Below are positions 31,718 to 44,078 of a stretch of DNA of 64,000 bases, one piece after another. This stretch comes from Liolophura sinensis (taxonomy: Eukaryota; Mollusca; Polyplacophora; Chitonida; Chitonidae): the NCBI RefSeq assembly GCF_032854445.1, contig NC_088296.1, forward strand, positions 8,158,706-8,222,705, read 5' to 3'. The translations under genes were made by a program, and so were the position numbers. Numbering within the stretch: the first letter of the stretch is position 1; each line of letters starts with the position of its first letter. The notes beneath the pieces were generated by a model. That model saw only the letters and a list, made by a program, of their open reading frames with translations, was not told the origin of the DNA and searched no databases.

Positions 31718-33249
31718 GGTTCACTTTGTCTTTGAACATGAGAAAACATACTTCTAGGGTTTTAATTACATTTTACAGGGAAACCATATTTAGCAAATCA
31801 AAGTGAAACCAGATCCAATTTCAACAGGCCAGGCTACATCCATCTGCATACTTATGGCATTAAAATTTAAAAATTAACCGTCATGTGACATCAGGAATCC
31901 ATTCGTCGAAACAGGCATTCGTATACCATCCGTCATGAGGACGTTTCGGGTCAATAATCGCAAGGCCAATTCCCAACATATTCTGTAGTTTTAGTCAAAT
32001 TTAACACCTTTGGTGTCTTTGTTGTCTTGATAATGCCTTAACAGAACTCCCCATTTTGACCATCACTTTTAGAATAACACTTTATTGTAATGACATTTGG
32101 TAATTTTTCTCTTTACACCGTGCTCAAGAATATTTTGCTTATGCGACGGTAGTCAGCTTTGCACTGGGAGAAAGCCGGGCACAGCCCTGGGGAGACCCAC
32201 AACCATGCACAGGTTTCTGCCAGACCTTCCCACCTACGTAAGTCTGTATGAGTGTTTGCAAATATGTATATATGTATGTATGGAAGTCTGGTATTCTCAA
32301 CAATTTTCAGTGATATGACGACGTGAAGTCATGATTAGTGTGTACACATGCTGTGTCTTCTTGTGGCAAGGCCATTTTAAGCCGATAAACTGCTGCTCGA
32401 GAGCCCAGACAAGACACATCAGCTAAGTCACATTATGCTGACAAAGGGCCCATCAGTCCTGTTCCCTTGCTTTAGGCTCTCAAATCTGAGCCCCAAGCAA
32501 ACCATCAACAAGTGCAAGTACCAATTTTCAGAGTGTTTAGGATATATGAAGAGACCCAAGTTTGATCCCGGGTCTCTCGGCCTCTTGGCCGGTTCCTTAA
32601 CAATTTGGCTACTGAAGCAGTAGATTTGCTAAGTGACTAAATGACAAACATACTAGACGATGAACAAATACTCGTTTTGCTCTGCCTTATAGTAAAGAGC
32701 ATTAAACTTTTTCATTAAATATACCATGAAAGACCCGGGGTCGCTTTCATATGTTTATTTATTTAATAGGCGTTTTACGCCGCACTGGGTCTCTTTCATG
32801 ATGTCCATTTGGCTCACGACGCACTTACCCACCATGAAGAATATTGAAGAGATACAAAATGCCCTCAGCTAATTACTACGTAACACTAAGTATTTCTGAT
32901 GAATGTGACCCCTAAGACAACATTTACCCCAACCTCTTCAGACTTTTGTCAAAAATGCAACACAATAACATTTAAATCAATTTGCTAAAAGAAGTCTAAA
33001 ATTTGTACATTGATTCCTTACGGCAGAACAATGTAAACGAACCACAATACAGCTTTTAAGCACTTGCAGTGTTAAGTTGCTTGATAAGTACGATTCCATT
33101 ATAGTCCAAGATTGCACACCATTAATGGCTTCGTCGATTTATTGCTTTACCTTCATCGAAATGGATTAGTGACTGGTCTACATTTTGATTTATATGTAAA
33201 ATTACATATACATCTGTCCTTAACGTCATAATCACATAACAGCACTCAC
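31718..33249. other. Gene 1 first intron, right part: SINE-type fragments
   Basis: Contains pieces of dispersed repeats at about 32095-32225 (ACACCGTGCTCAAGAATATT... AGCCGGGCACAG), 32245-32420 (CTCAACAATTTTCAGTGATA) and 32745-32830 (TAGGCGTTTTACGCCGCACT). No exon seen between the Polinton and the signal-peptide exon. Confidence 0.55.
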
Positions 33250-33292
33250 CCAGGAGAACAAGAAGGGACAGCGTAACACCGCAAAGCGACAT
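33250..33292 (-). CDS. Gene 1, first exon: start codon and signal peptide
   Basis: ATG at 33292 opens MSLCGVTLSLLVLL, a short hydrophobic leader, and runs into a GTGAGT donor after exactly 43 coding bases (phase 1). The paralogous first exons of gene 2 (44079-44121) and gene 3 (59345-59387) also have exactly 43 coding bases, the same phase and the same M..CG....LL.L pattern. This supports the start and shows that the next exon is at 15769-15981, across the Polinton. Confidence 0.8.
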
Positions 33293-33590
33293 CTTTTTTG
33301 AGACGGATGAATCTGGCCAGCTTCACGCCGAAAGGTGCATAGAGGCATAGATGCAGATATACTTACTTACATATAGCTAAATGTGTATATATATATATAT
33401 ATATATATAGTTATGTGTTTAGTTGAATTTTAACGCAATGTTCATACATATTTATTTTTATTCATTGCTTTAAAAGATTCGATGTCTCTGTTGTAATAGT
33501 GTCTTCGCTTAATTTATGCATGACCTAAATGGTCTTTGTGTAGAATCACGCGCAGCTTCGTTTTACACAAAGCTCAGGCTCTTCGTGTAT

Positions 33591-33627
33591 CTTCGGCTGT
33601 TTCCGCCAAACACGGATGTGTACGTGT
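33591..33627 (-). promoter_or_regulatory. Upstream box conserved in the three receptor-like genes
   Basis: CTTCGGCTGTTTCCGCCAAA followed by CACGGATGTG lies about 300 bp upstream of the gene 1 ATG. Gene 2 and gene 3 have close relatives (45199-45228 and 59672-59705). Its preservation among otherwise diverged upstream DNA suggests a core promoter or transcription start region, but there is no direct evidence of function. Confidence 0.5.
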
Positions 33628-34879
33628 ATAGATATCTTGTGAATTATTCATAATAAATACTTGATAGAAGAAACAGACCACAACATGTTGAGACATGGTA
33701 AAAGATTTTGCTATTTTAGGCTGTTACGTACATGTACACATCTTTCAAATATCCTTCCTTTTTTCTTTTTTAACACTGAACTTTAGAATATGAACTATAT
33801 CTAGCTTTGCATTAAAAGATCATATTTTATTATATTAATTTAAAAAAGCAGAATCAATAGCGTCCTGTTGCGAGGCGCATCAGTCTCTTGGGTCAGCTAT
33901 GAGCAAAAATACACACACAAACGCGCGCTCACCCCTTTAGACAATCGCATGTATCAGTCATTCGCTACAATACTGGAGCAGTGTTACAGAAGTGCCCATA
34001 AGGCATATCATCTCATCCATTCTATCAGTAACTGATGTTGCTTCTATAGCCTTTGTCTGAAATCGATTTCTATGTTTTGCTTCTGGATTTATATGTCAGG
34101 TATAAGTTTAATAATGCTGACTCCAAAATTTTGCCAGTGATGGAAGGTGACAAGCACTTATCATGTTAACTTTACACTTTCTAAAATTTAACACTTTTTC
34201 AATTATTAGAATATGTTGTAACAAAAAATGTTGTCAAAAACACTTTTAGGCTTTGTATTCTGCATTGTAAATACTAAACAGCTTGAATTCAAATTTTATT
34301 TCACAACCTGCTAACAATCCACACGCAGCCAGCTATTTAAAGATGTCCCCAGTCATACTTTACAACATTTTAACACAAACTAATTTTGACACTTAAGCGG
34401 ATGTAAGAAATGGGAGTGTATTGCCTTTTGGCGGTACCGAGGGTGAAGTTGACGTCGGTCGCCAGCTTGCTACCCTCCCTAATTCTCCCTGTTATTTGTG
34501 TCAGCATCCTCTGATACATTTACCTATGAATTTATGTGAACATCTGTGTAGCATTAATTATTCTTTATCATATATGCCTTTTGACACTTTATACATTCTC
34601 CTCTCTGAGTGAATCATGTAACTCAACTTAGTATTTACTATACGCCATTTGCAAAAGACAATAAGCGATCGGCAACGCTATATGTTATAATGAAGCTGTC
34701 ATTTTTCATCATATATCTACACCTTTTAAACTCTGACCTGTTGATATATGATCGTCATGACAACAGACAGGTATTTGTAACTCTGCATTCTCTTGTGCGT
34801 TGAGAATAGTATTTGTGTGGGCAATTATGGTGGGTTGGGCGGGGGTGGTGGAGGAGGCCTGGCTAAGACATTGGCCATT

Positions 34880-35090
34880 TGTATTGGACGGGATCTCTTG
34901 AGACTGGCGTCAGATCGCTGTTTTGAACTCTTGAAACTGATGTCAGATTACTGTATTGGACTGGAACTCTTGAATCTGACGTCAGAGTGTTGTATTGGAC
35001 CAGAGCTCTTGAGACTGAAGTAAGATTGCTGTTTTGGGCTGGAGCTCTTGAAACTGACGTCAGGTTGCTGTATTGGACTGAGACTATTAT
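34880..35090. repeat. 42-bp minisatellite, about 5 copies, with TGACGTCA-like cores
   Basis: Units read GGA(C/T)(T/G)..ACTCTTGA then A(A/C)TGACGTCAG and a ...TGCTGTATTGGAC segment. Two or three units keep the GACGTCAG core, which resembles a CRE/bZIP site; others have mutated versions. Confidence 0.8.
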
Positions 35091-35119
35091 AATTTCTGTC
35101 CCTAAACGTAAAAAATTAA

Positions 35120-35390
35120 AAGAAATTATTTATTTATTTTAATGCTATTTTACGCCGTGCCCAAGACTACTTCACTTACACTACGGCGACTGACATTATG
35201 GGAAAGAAAAAAAAAACAAAAAAAAAAAACGCAAGGCCACTCGGAATCCTGCGATCTCTCCACTGTACAAACAGAAAAGTAGCCAGTTTGAGCTGGACTT
35301 GAACTCACGGCAACCATAATGCCCCTGGTGACAGTCTCCTTTGACATTACGCTGTCGTGCATAGAACAGGCTTACAAGCGGGCCAAGGAG
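35120..35390 (-). repeat. SINE remnant with A-rich insertion
   Basis: Landmarks of the same SINE family (TTTTACGCCGTGCCCAAGAC, ACTACGGCGACTGACATTAT, GAGCTGGACTTGAACTCACG) in order, interrupted by an A-rich run at 35204-35230. The tRNA head is degraded. Confidence 0.65.
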
Positions 35391-38029
35391 ACTCCCTTAG
35401 ACATTATGGTATAGGGGCATATACAACGGACAGTATTTACATGTAAGCCGAATAGTTCTACAAAGAAGTATGTTTCCAGATAAAGAAAAAAGAACCATTA
35501 TGATTCAAATTCTTTCTTAAAACGTTACCTGTTCTACACAGTGACTTCAATGGCTCACTGTAACATGTAAGATTCCATGAAATAAAATTAGGTAGAAATG
35601 CGGGTTTTAAACTTGCCACGATGTAACAAAACTGATCACAGATTAAAGCCGATGTTCTATTTATGAAGACAAACGTTAACTAAAATATGTTAAACATCCC
35701 GCAGGAAATAGTTTTCTGGTTAACGTCGATCATCACATAATAAGTTAAATGCACAGTGCCTCGTTTGAACTACATACATGTATTAGCATTTTGATCGAGA
35801 GTGCACTTTTGGCGGGTCATTACGAAGCATGGTCATACAATTTTATAGGCGTTTCGGTCAAATTTTTTACTTCTCTATTGGAAATATACAGAATTATGCT
35901 GGAATTTTTTTAATTTGCACTGTCTTTTGGATTCTCCAGCTTACCGTACCAAGCCCTTCCCCGGGGTTCCCCTGGCACTTCGATATTTCACGACACCGGC
36001 CACAAGAACACCCATGCGTGAAATGGTGCTCCACATACAAGTGGAGCAAAATCCTGGGCCCATAGGCAATTTACTACAGAAATTGTTTCCATTTTTTTAA
36101 AATTATTTTTATCCTTTCTCATCGTTCTGAACAATCCGAGAGTTTATAATAACACTGAATGCAAATGTTGCTCCATTCATTCTTCATAAACGATACTAAC
36201 ACCTGGCATCAGGTATTGACAGGTTATTTGGATGCTTTAGACATTATAAAGTTATGATATATTAATTTGTAAGGAGTTATGGTTATTGTGATGTTGTTTA
36301 CATGACGACACGTGGGACTCAGAGGTGACATATTTTCAGTTCTGCCTCATTGGAATTTCTGTCCAAAGGGCACGATAGAAGACGACCTGCCGATTCCACG
36401 GATGCTTTTCACCGAACCCGAGAGTCTGGGCAAAACCAAACCTGCACTCTGGCTTTGCTCATCTGTTTCCAAAATTCCAAGGCGTTAGCGTGCTTTGAGT
36501 TAAGGTCGGGTCTTTGGCACTGGTAAACAAAGCGGGCGTTGTAGCCAAAAAGTGCGAGCATACAAACATCGTTAAAACTATGACACAAAATCTTTTTTTA
36601 TCTATAAAAAGCTTATTTTTACAGAATACATAAATTGTTTCTTGTTATTTTGCTAAGAATAACAGGTGTATATTTTTATTTAAAAATAAACGCGTATTTA
36701 ATTGTCGTTGAGACAAACAGTTAATCCGATGGCTGAGGTTATAGAACTAAAGAAAAATAAAATGCAAGCAAAAATACATTTCAAACACGCAAAATGCAAC
36801 CAAGTATGTAATAAATCGGTTTGGATTGTTTTAAGCCATGTGTACAAGAAAGAAACATTTCAGCTAAATGTGGGCAGCACTAAGTTAATGTAAAGAAAAA
36901 GCACGGATTCCAAAATGTATGGATGAGAATCAAACATCTAGAGATGAGGAAAAAGAAAGGGCAATATGAAGCCGACGAAAATAATGAGCAACAGTTAAAG
37001 TTTGAAAATGCATATTTTGAGAACATGAGGATGCATGGGCATGCTATATGAAACGGGCTATTTGTAAACCCGGGGGAAAAATTATCTTGAATGAGGGAAA
37101 ATCTTTCAGATGTCAAGAGGCAGCATTTTGAAGTCATAAAACTGAAGTCTTTCGAATAACGTTAAGAGAAAATGTCCATTTGATGCGATTTATACAATGT
37201 ATACGATAAAGTCGAGCATTATATTACCACATGAACGACTACAATATTTTCTTCCCCTTAGTCTGTCGTCTGTTTTCACCCAGCACGCCTCTTGTTTGAA
37301 TAATCATGCTGTTATTCGAGCTATTCGCATCCTGTTCTCACAGAGGTGTAGTGGTATGTGTAAACACAATACTATATCGTTTAACACAGAATACAGAATG
37401 CGCAATGAAGCCCAATGTGTAAACAGTAAGCAACACTTGGGACTCATACGCTACCTGTATTCGTGCGAATAAATCGAGCGAATACCTGGTATTGCTTCTG
37501 GTACATTAAAACGTCTTTGTAAAGTATAATGAGCAACGATACATACTTGTAAGCGTACAGTACTTCACAATCACTGCCTATCTTAAATAGGAGAACAATC
37601 CTTGAATTCCCAAAACAAATTATTTACTTGCATACAGAGCTTTTCTACGCTCCCTGTCAATATCAGTGATGTCATGGGGGTTGTGTGTAGAAACCTAATT
37701 TACACATGCGTATTTACTTGATGTTAAAACGGTTGGTAATCTTTAGGATATCTAAAAGAAGAATAAATTATTAAATGAACCTGGGCCCCCCATTCAAGTT
37801 TTCTTTGACTTTAGCAAATTTTGGTGAAAATATGAAAGACATTTTTTTCTAATAATTCTTGCAAACTACGATTCTGCCTACTGCAATGGTACATTCAGTG
37901 TTAAACCTTTGAGAATGTATGTATGGGTAATCAGCGTGTTGTAATGGGCGAATTATATCAAAACTGTGCAGACAATTTCATCCACTTGGACTCAAAATAT
38001 ATAATAAAGAATGAGAAATGGTTGCTTAC

Positions 38030-38114
38030 CTCACAACAACAACGACCACAACAAAAGCGATTAGAGTTAGAGCAACTGCTGTGCTTATCTCAGCTGCAAA
38101 ACCTGTTGTCATTT
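38030..38114 (-). pseudogene. Gene 2, transmembrane exon (alternative type)
   Basis: An 85-nt exon with intact sites (CCTCAG acceptor, GTAAGC donor), phase 1 to phase 2. It encodes a membrane helix, TAVALTLIAFVVVVVVV, followed by an arginine. Its sequence is unlike the membrane exons of genes 1 and 3, but a decayed relative lies in gene 3 at 51573-51658. The exon itself looks usable; the gene around it is not. Confidence 0.65.
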
Positions 38115-38939
38115 CTGAGGTGTGTGGAGCTGGAATGTGATAACACAAATGGAATACAGTCAGGAACGTGAATGAAAGATGAACACCGTAAAATAACGGT
38201 GAACAAACAATGAGAAACAGTCTCAATCTAGATTACTGACGTATAATGCTGTTCAATTCACTATTCACACTGCTTGTTTGTCCATAATTCTGCTTTAGAC
38301 TTGGTACTAGAGAGCGTCTGTATGTATTTACTATTAGGCACATACATGGAAAGTGAGAAGACAAAGGTAAAACCCTCCTATCTGTGGTAAATTGACCAAC
38401 TGCAGGTTTTCACAGGTAATACGTGTAAACATCTGTTAAGTATGTCACTGTCATCACTGATTTGATTTTATTCTCTGTAAGACTTTTATTATAATACATA
38501 AGAAACAATACCTGTATATAAAATGCATGTATGTTTGTGTATCTGTATATGCGTGGGGTTCTACATCGTACTTAACAATTTTTCAGTCATATGAAGACGA
38601 GGGGTCATCAGGCGTGTGCACATATTATGTGTCTTGTTGTGGCAGGGCGAGTCCATGCGAGTCAAAAGTGATGCCGAATAGGCAATATGCATCCAGGTCT
38701 ATGATTAAGAAAGGTATTACTTGCCGGATGTGGACCTTTCTTTATATTTAACAGAATGAGTTCATAGTTATCTTACTGTTTACCAAATCCAAAATATATG
38801 GTAAATGTTCTATTTTGACTGATTTCATTTATTGGTGTTTAATGCGGTTATCCAGAATATTTCACTTCTGAATATAGCTGTTGTCAGTTCCATGGATAGA
38901 GCAAACAGACGTATGGGCACACGTAAATGTTGAGTTAAC

Positions 38940-39560
38940 ACGTTATACTACACTGGGAGAAAAGAATATAAAATAGCTTCGTGCGTTTATATTTTTGTTG
39001 AGTATATGTCAATATGCACACCCCATGGTGAATTACTGGTAGTCCCAAGAAACGTTAGACTGCGCAGCCTGCGAAAAGGCCCTCAAATCGACCCCTCAAG
39101 CATAGAGGAAGAGGAAATATATTAGACTCAACTATTTTAATTTGTATGCATACCAATTTAAAACAAACGGATGTGTCTCTTTCCAAAACGCCTACTGATT
39201 TAGGCGGCCAGGTTACTTAAGGCGGCAAAACAGTAGTCACACATGCGTTATAAGGCATAACAAACACGGCAGGTTGAAAATTAGGCCACATTCAAAAAAT
39301 TATTCTGTTAATTTTTGGCAGAAAGTTTGTTAGCAGAATGATGCAAGAATCTGTTTTGTTATTATAACACAATATTCTGTCATATCAACACAATATTCTA
39401 TTAGTCTAATAGAACCTCTATGATGAATTATGGATGGAGCAAACCGGGCTGGCCAGATTAAGCCACATTATTTATAACTGTAATCAAATGCCTTATTAAA
39501 AAGATATTATATATTAATGTGTTGTTTGTTTTATCTCAATAAACAGTGATTTGTCACATA
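38940..39560. repeat. Left direct repeat of a retroelement-like unit, copy A
   Basis: About 540-620 bp with landmarks GGGAGAAAAGAATATAAAAT, AGTCCCAAGAAACGTTAGAC, GAAATATATTAGACTCAACT and CACAATATTCTGT. It recurs at 39895-40690 and, in block B, at 53130-53750 and 54765-55175. In block B the two copies flank a reverse transcriptase, so this pair may be LTR-like termini. Confidence 0.75.
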
Positions 39561-39894
39561 CAACGGCCGTCAGTTTTATGCGTGCAGGGAACCGGAGAGC
39601 TGGAGGTAAATAACCGACCTTTGGCAAGTCACTGTAAAATCCTCTCAAATGTGACGTTCACATGCTCAACGAAAATATAAACGCACAAAGCAATTTTATA
39701 ATGTTCATTCTCAGTATTTAATAACTTTTTTATCTTATCAGTTAAGATAAGTATTTATTATAAATAGCGGCTTCAATTTCCACCGGATCTTCACATTTTA
39801 GGGGATTCTGGCATAGTGAAAGAGTGATCGTTTATCACAGTTCAGTGTCCAGTGTGTTCACCGTCAGCGTCACAAAGACCCAACAAATGCAAAA

Positions 39895-40690
39895 GTCCTA
39901 TGGAAAATAAAACCAGAATTGAAAATGAATACTTACCGTAATTGTTAAGTTAACACGATATTTAATTCTGGGAGAAAAGAATATAAAATCGCTTCGTGCG
40001 TTTATATTTTTGATGAGTATATATATGTGCACAGCTCGTGGTGAACCACGAGTAGTCCCAAGGAACGTTAAACTGCGCAGTCGGCGAAACGGCCCTAAAA
40101 TCGACCCACCGGGCAGAGAAGAGGAGAACATGTATTAGACTCAACTATTTTAATTTGTGTGCACACTAATCTAGAACAAGTGGGTGTGTTTCTTTCGGCA
40201 ACGTCCATACTGCTGACTTGAGCGGCGAGATAAATGAAAGCGTCAAAACAGTCGTGACACAAGCGTCATAAAGCGTCGGAATAACAAACAGGGCAGAATG
40301 CAAATTAGGCCACGTTCTAAAAATTAATCTGTTAATTTTAGGAAACACGTTTGTTGTCTAAATGATTTTTTTTTTTGCCATACTCAAGAATGTTTCACTT
40401 ATACGAAGGCGGCCACCATTATGGTGGGTGGAAGACCACGACCATCCGCAGGTTTCTGTCAGACCTTCCCACTTACGGCCGGAGAGGAAGCCAGCATGAG
40501 CTGGACTTGAACTCACAGCGACCGCATTGGTGAGAGGCTCCTGGGTCATTGCGCTGCGCGAGCGCGCTAACCGACTGAGCCACGGAGACCCCGTTCTCTG
40601 AATGATGCTAGAAAGTATTCTCTTATTACAACACAATATTCTGTCATATTCAACACAATATTCTGTTAGTCTAATAGACTCACGATTACT
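39895..40690. repeat. Right direct repeat of a retroelement-like unit, copy A, split by a SINE
   Basis: Same landmarks as 38940-39560. Continuity is broken at about 40349 by the SINE at 40350-40597 and resumes with CACAATATTCTGTCATATTC. Only about 330 bp separate it from the left repeat, and no coding remnant remains between them. Confidence 0.75.
40350..40597 (-). repeat. tRNA-derived SINE, best-preserved copy
   Basis: On the minus strand it starts near 40597 with a tRNA-like head: A-box-like TGGCTCAGTCGG and B-box-like GAGTTCAAGTCC at normal spacing, continues into the central domain (ACCATAATGGTGGCCGCCTT, TATAAGTGAAACATTCTTGA) and ends in an A run (plus-strand T run at 40350-40360). Near-identical ten-base words TCTAAATGAT and TCTGAATGAT flank it, consistent with a target-site duplication. 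The family is of the kind common in bivalves (family knowledge). Confidence 0.85.
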
Positions 40691-41048
40691 TGGAAACTGA
40701 AGAATGTCTACTGGCTCGAGTTTTTTTTAGCTGGTCTCCAAAAACCAGGATGCGTTACCACACTCAAAACGTGACAATTTCATTAAGTAGATAAATAAAC
40801 TGCGCCTTGTAAGTGCTTTCATATTTATGACATTTTGGCAGCTTTACAGAGTTCATTTGTAAACACTGAATATGCTGAACTGCTGTTTTCAAGAGAAATT
40901 TTATAATAAAACTGTGTATTTATAGCTTAGTCGTATCTGGTAAATTCAAAGCAGTTTTTTTTTCATTTATAAGTTATTAATTTAAAATATTGTTTATACA
41001 TTTGATCACTGCAAGTTGATCAAAACCAATTCAGCAGATTATACTTAC

Positions 41049-41351
41049 CAGATGAGAATGTACTGTTTATACACTGACGTTGTGGATAATAGGAGGCACG
41101 AATCTCTTCCTTGGTCATAGGCCTTCAGCCCGGGTTACACCCGCATACTTCGTCTACACAGACTTGCTCAAGGTTGAAAGCACATTCGGATTCACATCCT
41201 TCTCCAAGCAAACCTTTGCCTTTCCCAACACAGTTTTTGCCGTCCGCGGCTGGTACAGATCCCGTAGAACACACGCACAGCTTTAAGTTCGGATTGTATA
41301 CCATGAAGAACCCAGCACACCTTGTTATACACGACTGATTCAAATACACAG
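41049..41351 (-). pseudogene. Gene 2, cysteine-rich exon with a premature stop
   Basis: Homologous to gene 3 exon 55297-55599 with the same 303-nt length and splice sites. It reads LNQSCITRCAGFFMVYNPNL; the third cysteine has become tyrosine. At 41125-41127 a TGA replaces the leucine codon of the conserved SNLRPMT sentence; beyond it the frame continues (RPMTKEEIRASYYPQRQCIN). Together with the defective preceding exon this marks gene 2 as a pseudogene. Confidence 0.85.
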
Positions 41352-41513
41352 CTGGAATGATACGCCATGTCTGTCACACAATACACACAAGCAGATCACA
41401 TAAAAGCTGCAGCTTTTTACATCGAGCAGTAACTTTAGAAGAAAGATAATGTGTGCTGTAAGAATCTCGTATATAATATTGGTCTTACTAGGTTTTATTT
41501 TTGTTTTTCTCAC

Positions 41514-41684
41514 CTCTTCCACAGACGTACAAATTGATGGACGCCACGTATCCTTCGTTGCAGGTGCACTGATTTCTGCCGAGAACCCGAAGACAGACTG
41601 CATTGTCAGGACAAGGGCTGTTGTCGCCACACGGTGATAGAATACCGACGCCATCGGCTATTGTTGTAGTTGTACCCGTCAATA
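41514..41684 (-). pseudogene. Gene 2, half EGF-like exon without a splice acceptor
   Basis: Codes for GILSPCGDNSPCPDNAVCLR and CTCNEGYVASINLYVC and has a good GTGAGA donor. In gene 3 the exon is preceded by TCTTCAG; here the same place reads ATTCTG, so the AG needed for splicing is missing. The cysteine frame is otherwise intact. Confidence 0.8.
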
Positions 41685-41699
41685 CAGAATACAAGTTGT

Positions 41700-44078
41700 G
41701 ACAGTTGAGACAACGAAGTCATCAAAGGCTTTTTCACATAAACATGATGTACAAGAATTCCATGCTGATCCTAAAGGCAGATTGTTATGTTTGTGACACA
41801 TGCCCTGATTAGAGTCTGTAGGAGACGAATTAACAGAACGGTTCGCACTGAAATATAAACACAAACCGTTCTGCCTTTTTGCTCAGCACTGAGAGGTTAC
41901 AGCGAGGAAACATGACTAGTTCTTTTGTTTGTGAAATTGACAACTGGAAGGATTCCCCTTAGGATACAGTCCTTTGATAACCAAATGTCATGGGTGCCAC
42001 ATGTTATCACGTATCATGAACATCAAGGATGAGACTTCGACTTTCGGTAACAAGGAAATGATCTGTGTACAAATAATTATGTCTTTTATCCCAGAAGAAG
42101 TTACCGGTGTTAGCTATATGAATTCCAGTGGGAATCAACTAAAACAATAAGATACTGGGTATGTCAGATGTACAAACATAAACAAACTGTCCAAAAAAAA
42201 AATATTTCTATTCTTTTTTTCTATTATTTGTCTAACCGAGTGGATAAATATATTTCTAACAGTGGATTCTATCGTGGAATCGACTTATCATTTTAAGATC
42301 AATGATATCACTCCTGATTTTTAATAGTTAACTAATACAAAGTGATCTCGGCATGCAGAATGCGTATACATACTAGAGTTACATATGACTGCATTCACCG
42401 AAAGAACCTTGAGACGAACTGCTCAAGCCAAAATGTACCTAACCGACCACGTAAAAATTTCTTTTTCCTCAGATAAAACTAATTCAACAGAAAAATAGAC
42501 TTACTTTCTTATAGGTCTTTACATGTAGTGCTATGAATACATTCACCGAAAGACCTCGTAACCAACCATTTCAAGCAAAAGGTGCGTATGTGAGATCAAA
42601 TCACCAAAGATTCTAATACATGAACAGAATTTTACTAGGTTAAAACAGTTGTAAAGAAAATTTGAACTGCTTTTGTGAACAGTGTGTAATGCTCCTTTCT
42701 GTTAGGGAAATAGTCCAGAATGTTTGCGTTTTGAAAAGATGCCATTCAAAGCCTTTATGTATTTCCCACATGAATAAAATCAGTCACGCAGGCATACAGG
42801 AATGACAAGTTCGTTTCAAACCTGACTTCTAATTCACCCTTCAATAGCGCATGCGTGTTTAATACCCTGCCTGAGCACAGAAAACAGACCAGACCTTTCT
42901 GCCTTGACCTCGGGTTGTATTAAACTGGGTTAATTTCCTGAAATGTAAAGAAGAAGTCTAAAGCCGGGTTCAGGCGATGAGAACTGCTGTCCATACTTGC
43001 GGATTTAAACTAACATTTGGCTCTATTTGAAAAGCACAAATCTTCGACACATTTGCAGGAGTGACCCATGTATAACCTTTACACCACTCAAACGGCTTAA
43101 TATGTCTCAATATATGATATTTTATTCTCAGTTAACTGTAAAGGGCAGCTGGCAAGATCTTTCATTTGTTTATTATATTTATTTGGTTTATGTTTAGGAT
43201 TTCTTCCACGTTCACCTTTGATTGATGACTGCTGGAGGAAACGTGAGTGCTCGGAGAAAACTGCCGGCCCTGGCTCAGTGACCTTCAAACTCACTGAATT
43301 AAAACTGCAGCCGTTGCATCGGGAGTTGGATAGGTACGAGCGACCATGTTGGTTAGGCTTTAACAGCAGCAGATCAGAGGGACTTGGGTCCGTTTTATTA
43401 AAGCCATCGGAACGCTGGGCCAAGCACATGCCAAATATCCCTTCACTCCGTGTGGTGACGGAAGTCATGCCAAATTTTTTCCTGTGACTGTTATGTGGAA
43501 CATACTCCATACAGGGCCCCATTTTCACCAAACAGTATTTCTTCGTAAATCTAAACCCAGTCTCACCTATTTTTACAGCGTCTTGTTTTATGCCATATGC
43601 GTTTCCGAAACAGTTTCCGAAATTTCCGAAACTTTTCCGCAAGCCTTATCTTAAGTTTTAACAATGGACTTTAGTTGTAACTTAAGACTATTAGCGCCAC
43701 TGTCTCAGTCTGAGCTAAAGAGACGTTCACAGATGTGCGCATACGTTTACAGTTATTCCATTTTTAAGATGTAAGTTTTCAACGCCGCCTGAATCGTTGA
43801 CTGACTGGATAACCGGTTGACCGGCTAAAACATGGTCTAGTAACAGTCCAACCTGCTTGCCATTACTCTAAACAACATAAGACACGCTGGCTACTGATGC
43901 CAAGTTACAACTGAATGCTTCCAGAGAACTAGATGGTATACAATCATTCAGCTGATCAAGTCTTATCTGTCGTGCTACATCAGGTAATTGATTTAGCAAA
44001 GATGTTTACATTTACATGTGTGTCCATCCGACAGTCCATCATTCACAAAGTTAGGCGTAAGTTAATAAACTAACTCAC
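41700..44078. other. Gene 2 first intron, no exon
   Basis: Matches block B intron DNA (for instance 41940-42160 with 56620-56830 and 57275-57490; 43120-43640 with 58380-58930). An open frame of 181 codons at 43097-43642 on the minus strand is not kept open over its length in the block B copy, so it is not considered a gene. Confidence 0.65.

Larger units (their letters stand above)
33293..38029. other. Between gene 1 promoter and gene 2: no gene recognised
   Basis: About 4.7 kb without a supported exon. It holds a TA microsatellite (33389-33411), the conserved upstream box (33591-33627), the 42-bp minisatellite (34880-35090) and a SINE remnant (35120-35390). A cytoplasmic-tail exon for gene 2 was sought here on the minus strand and not found. 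Confidence 0.6.

Noticed and set aside
31717-31812. Inverted words CTGGTTCACTTTG and CAAAGTGAAACCAG just outside the Polinton's right end
   Set aside because: Short arms with a length mismatch about 70 bp apart; probably a chance or minor repeat end, not a second terminus.
40560-40597. A tRNA gene at the SINE head
   Set aside because: The A and B boxes belong to a SINE with a central domain, A-tail and flanking duplication.
43097-43642. A 181-codon minus-strand frame in the gene 2 intron
   Set aside because: The homologous block B segment (58360-58930) keeps only part of it open and the frame is not conserved; no splice or start context supports it.
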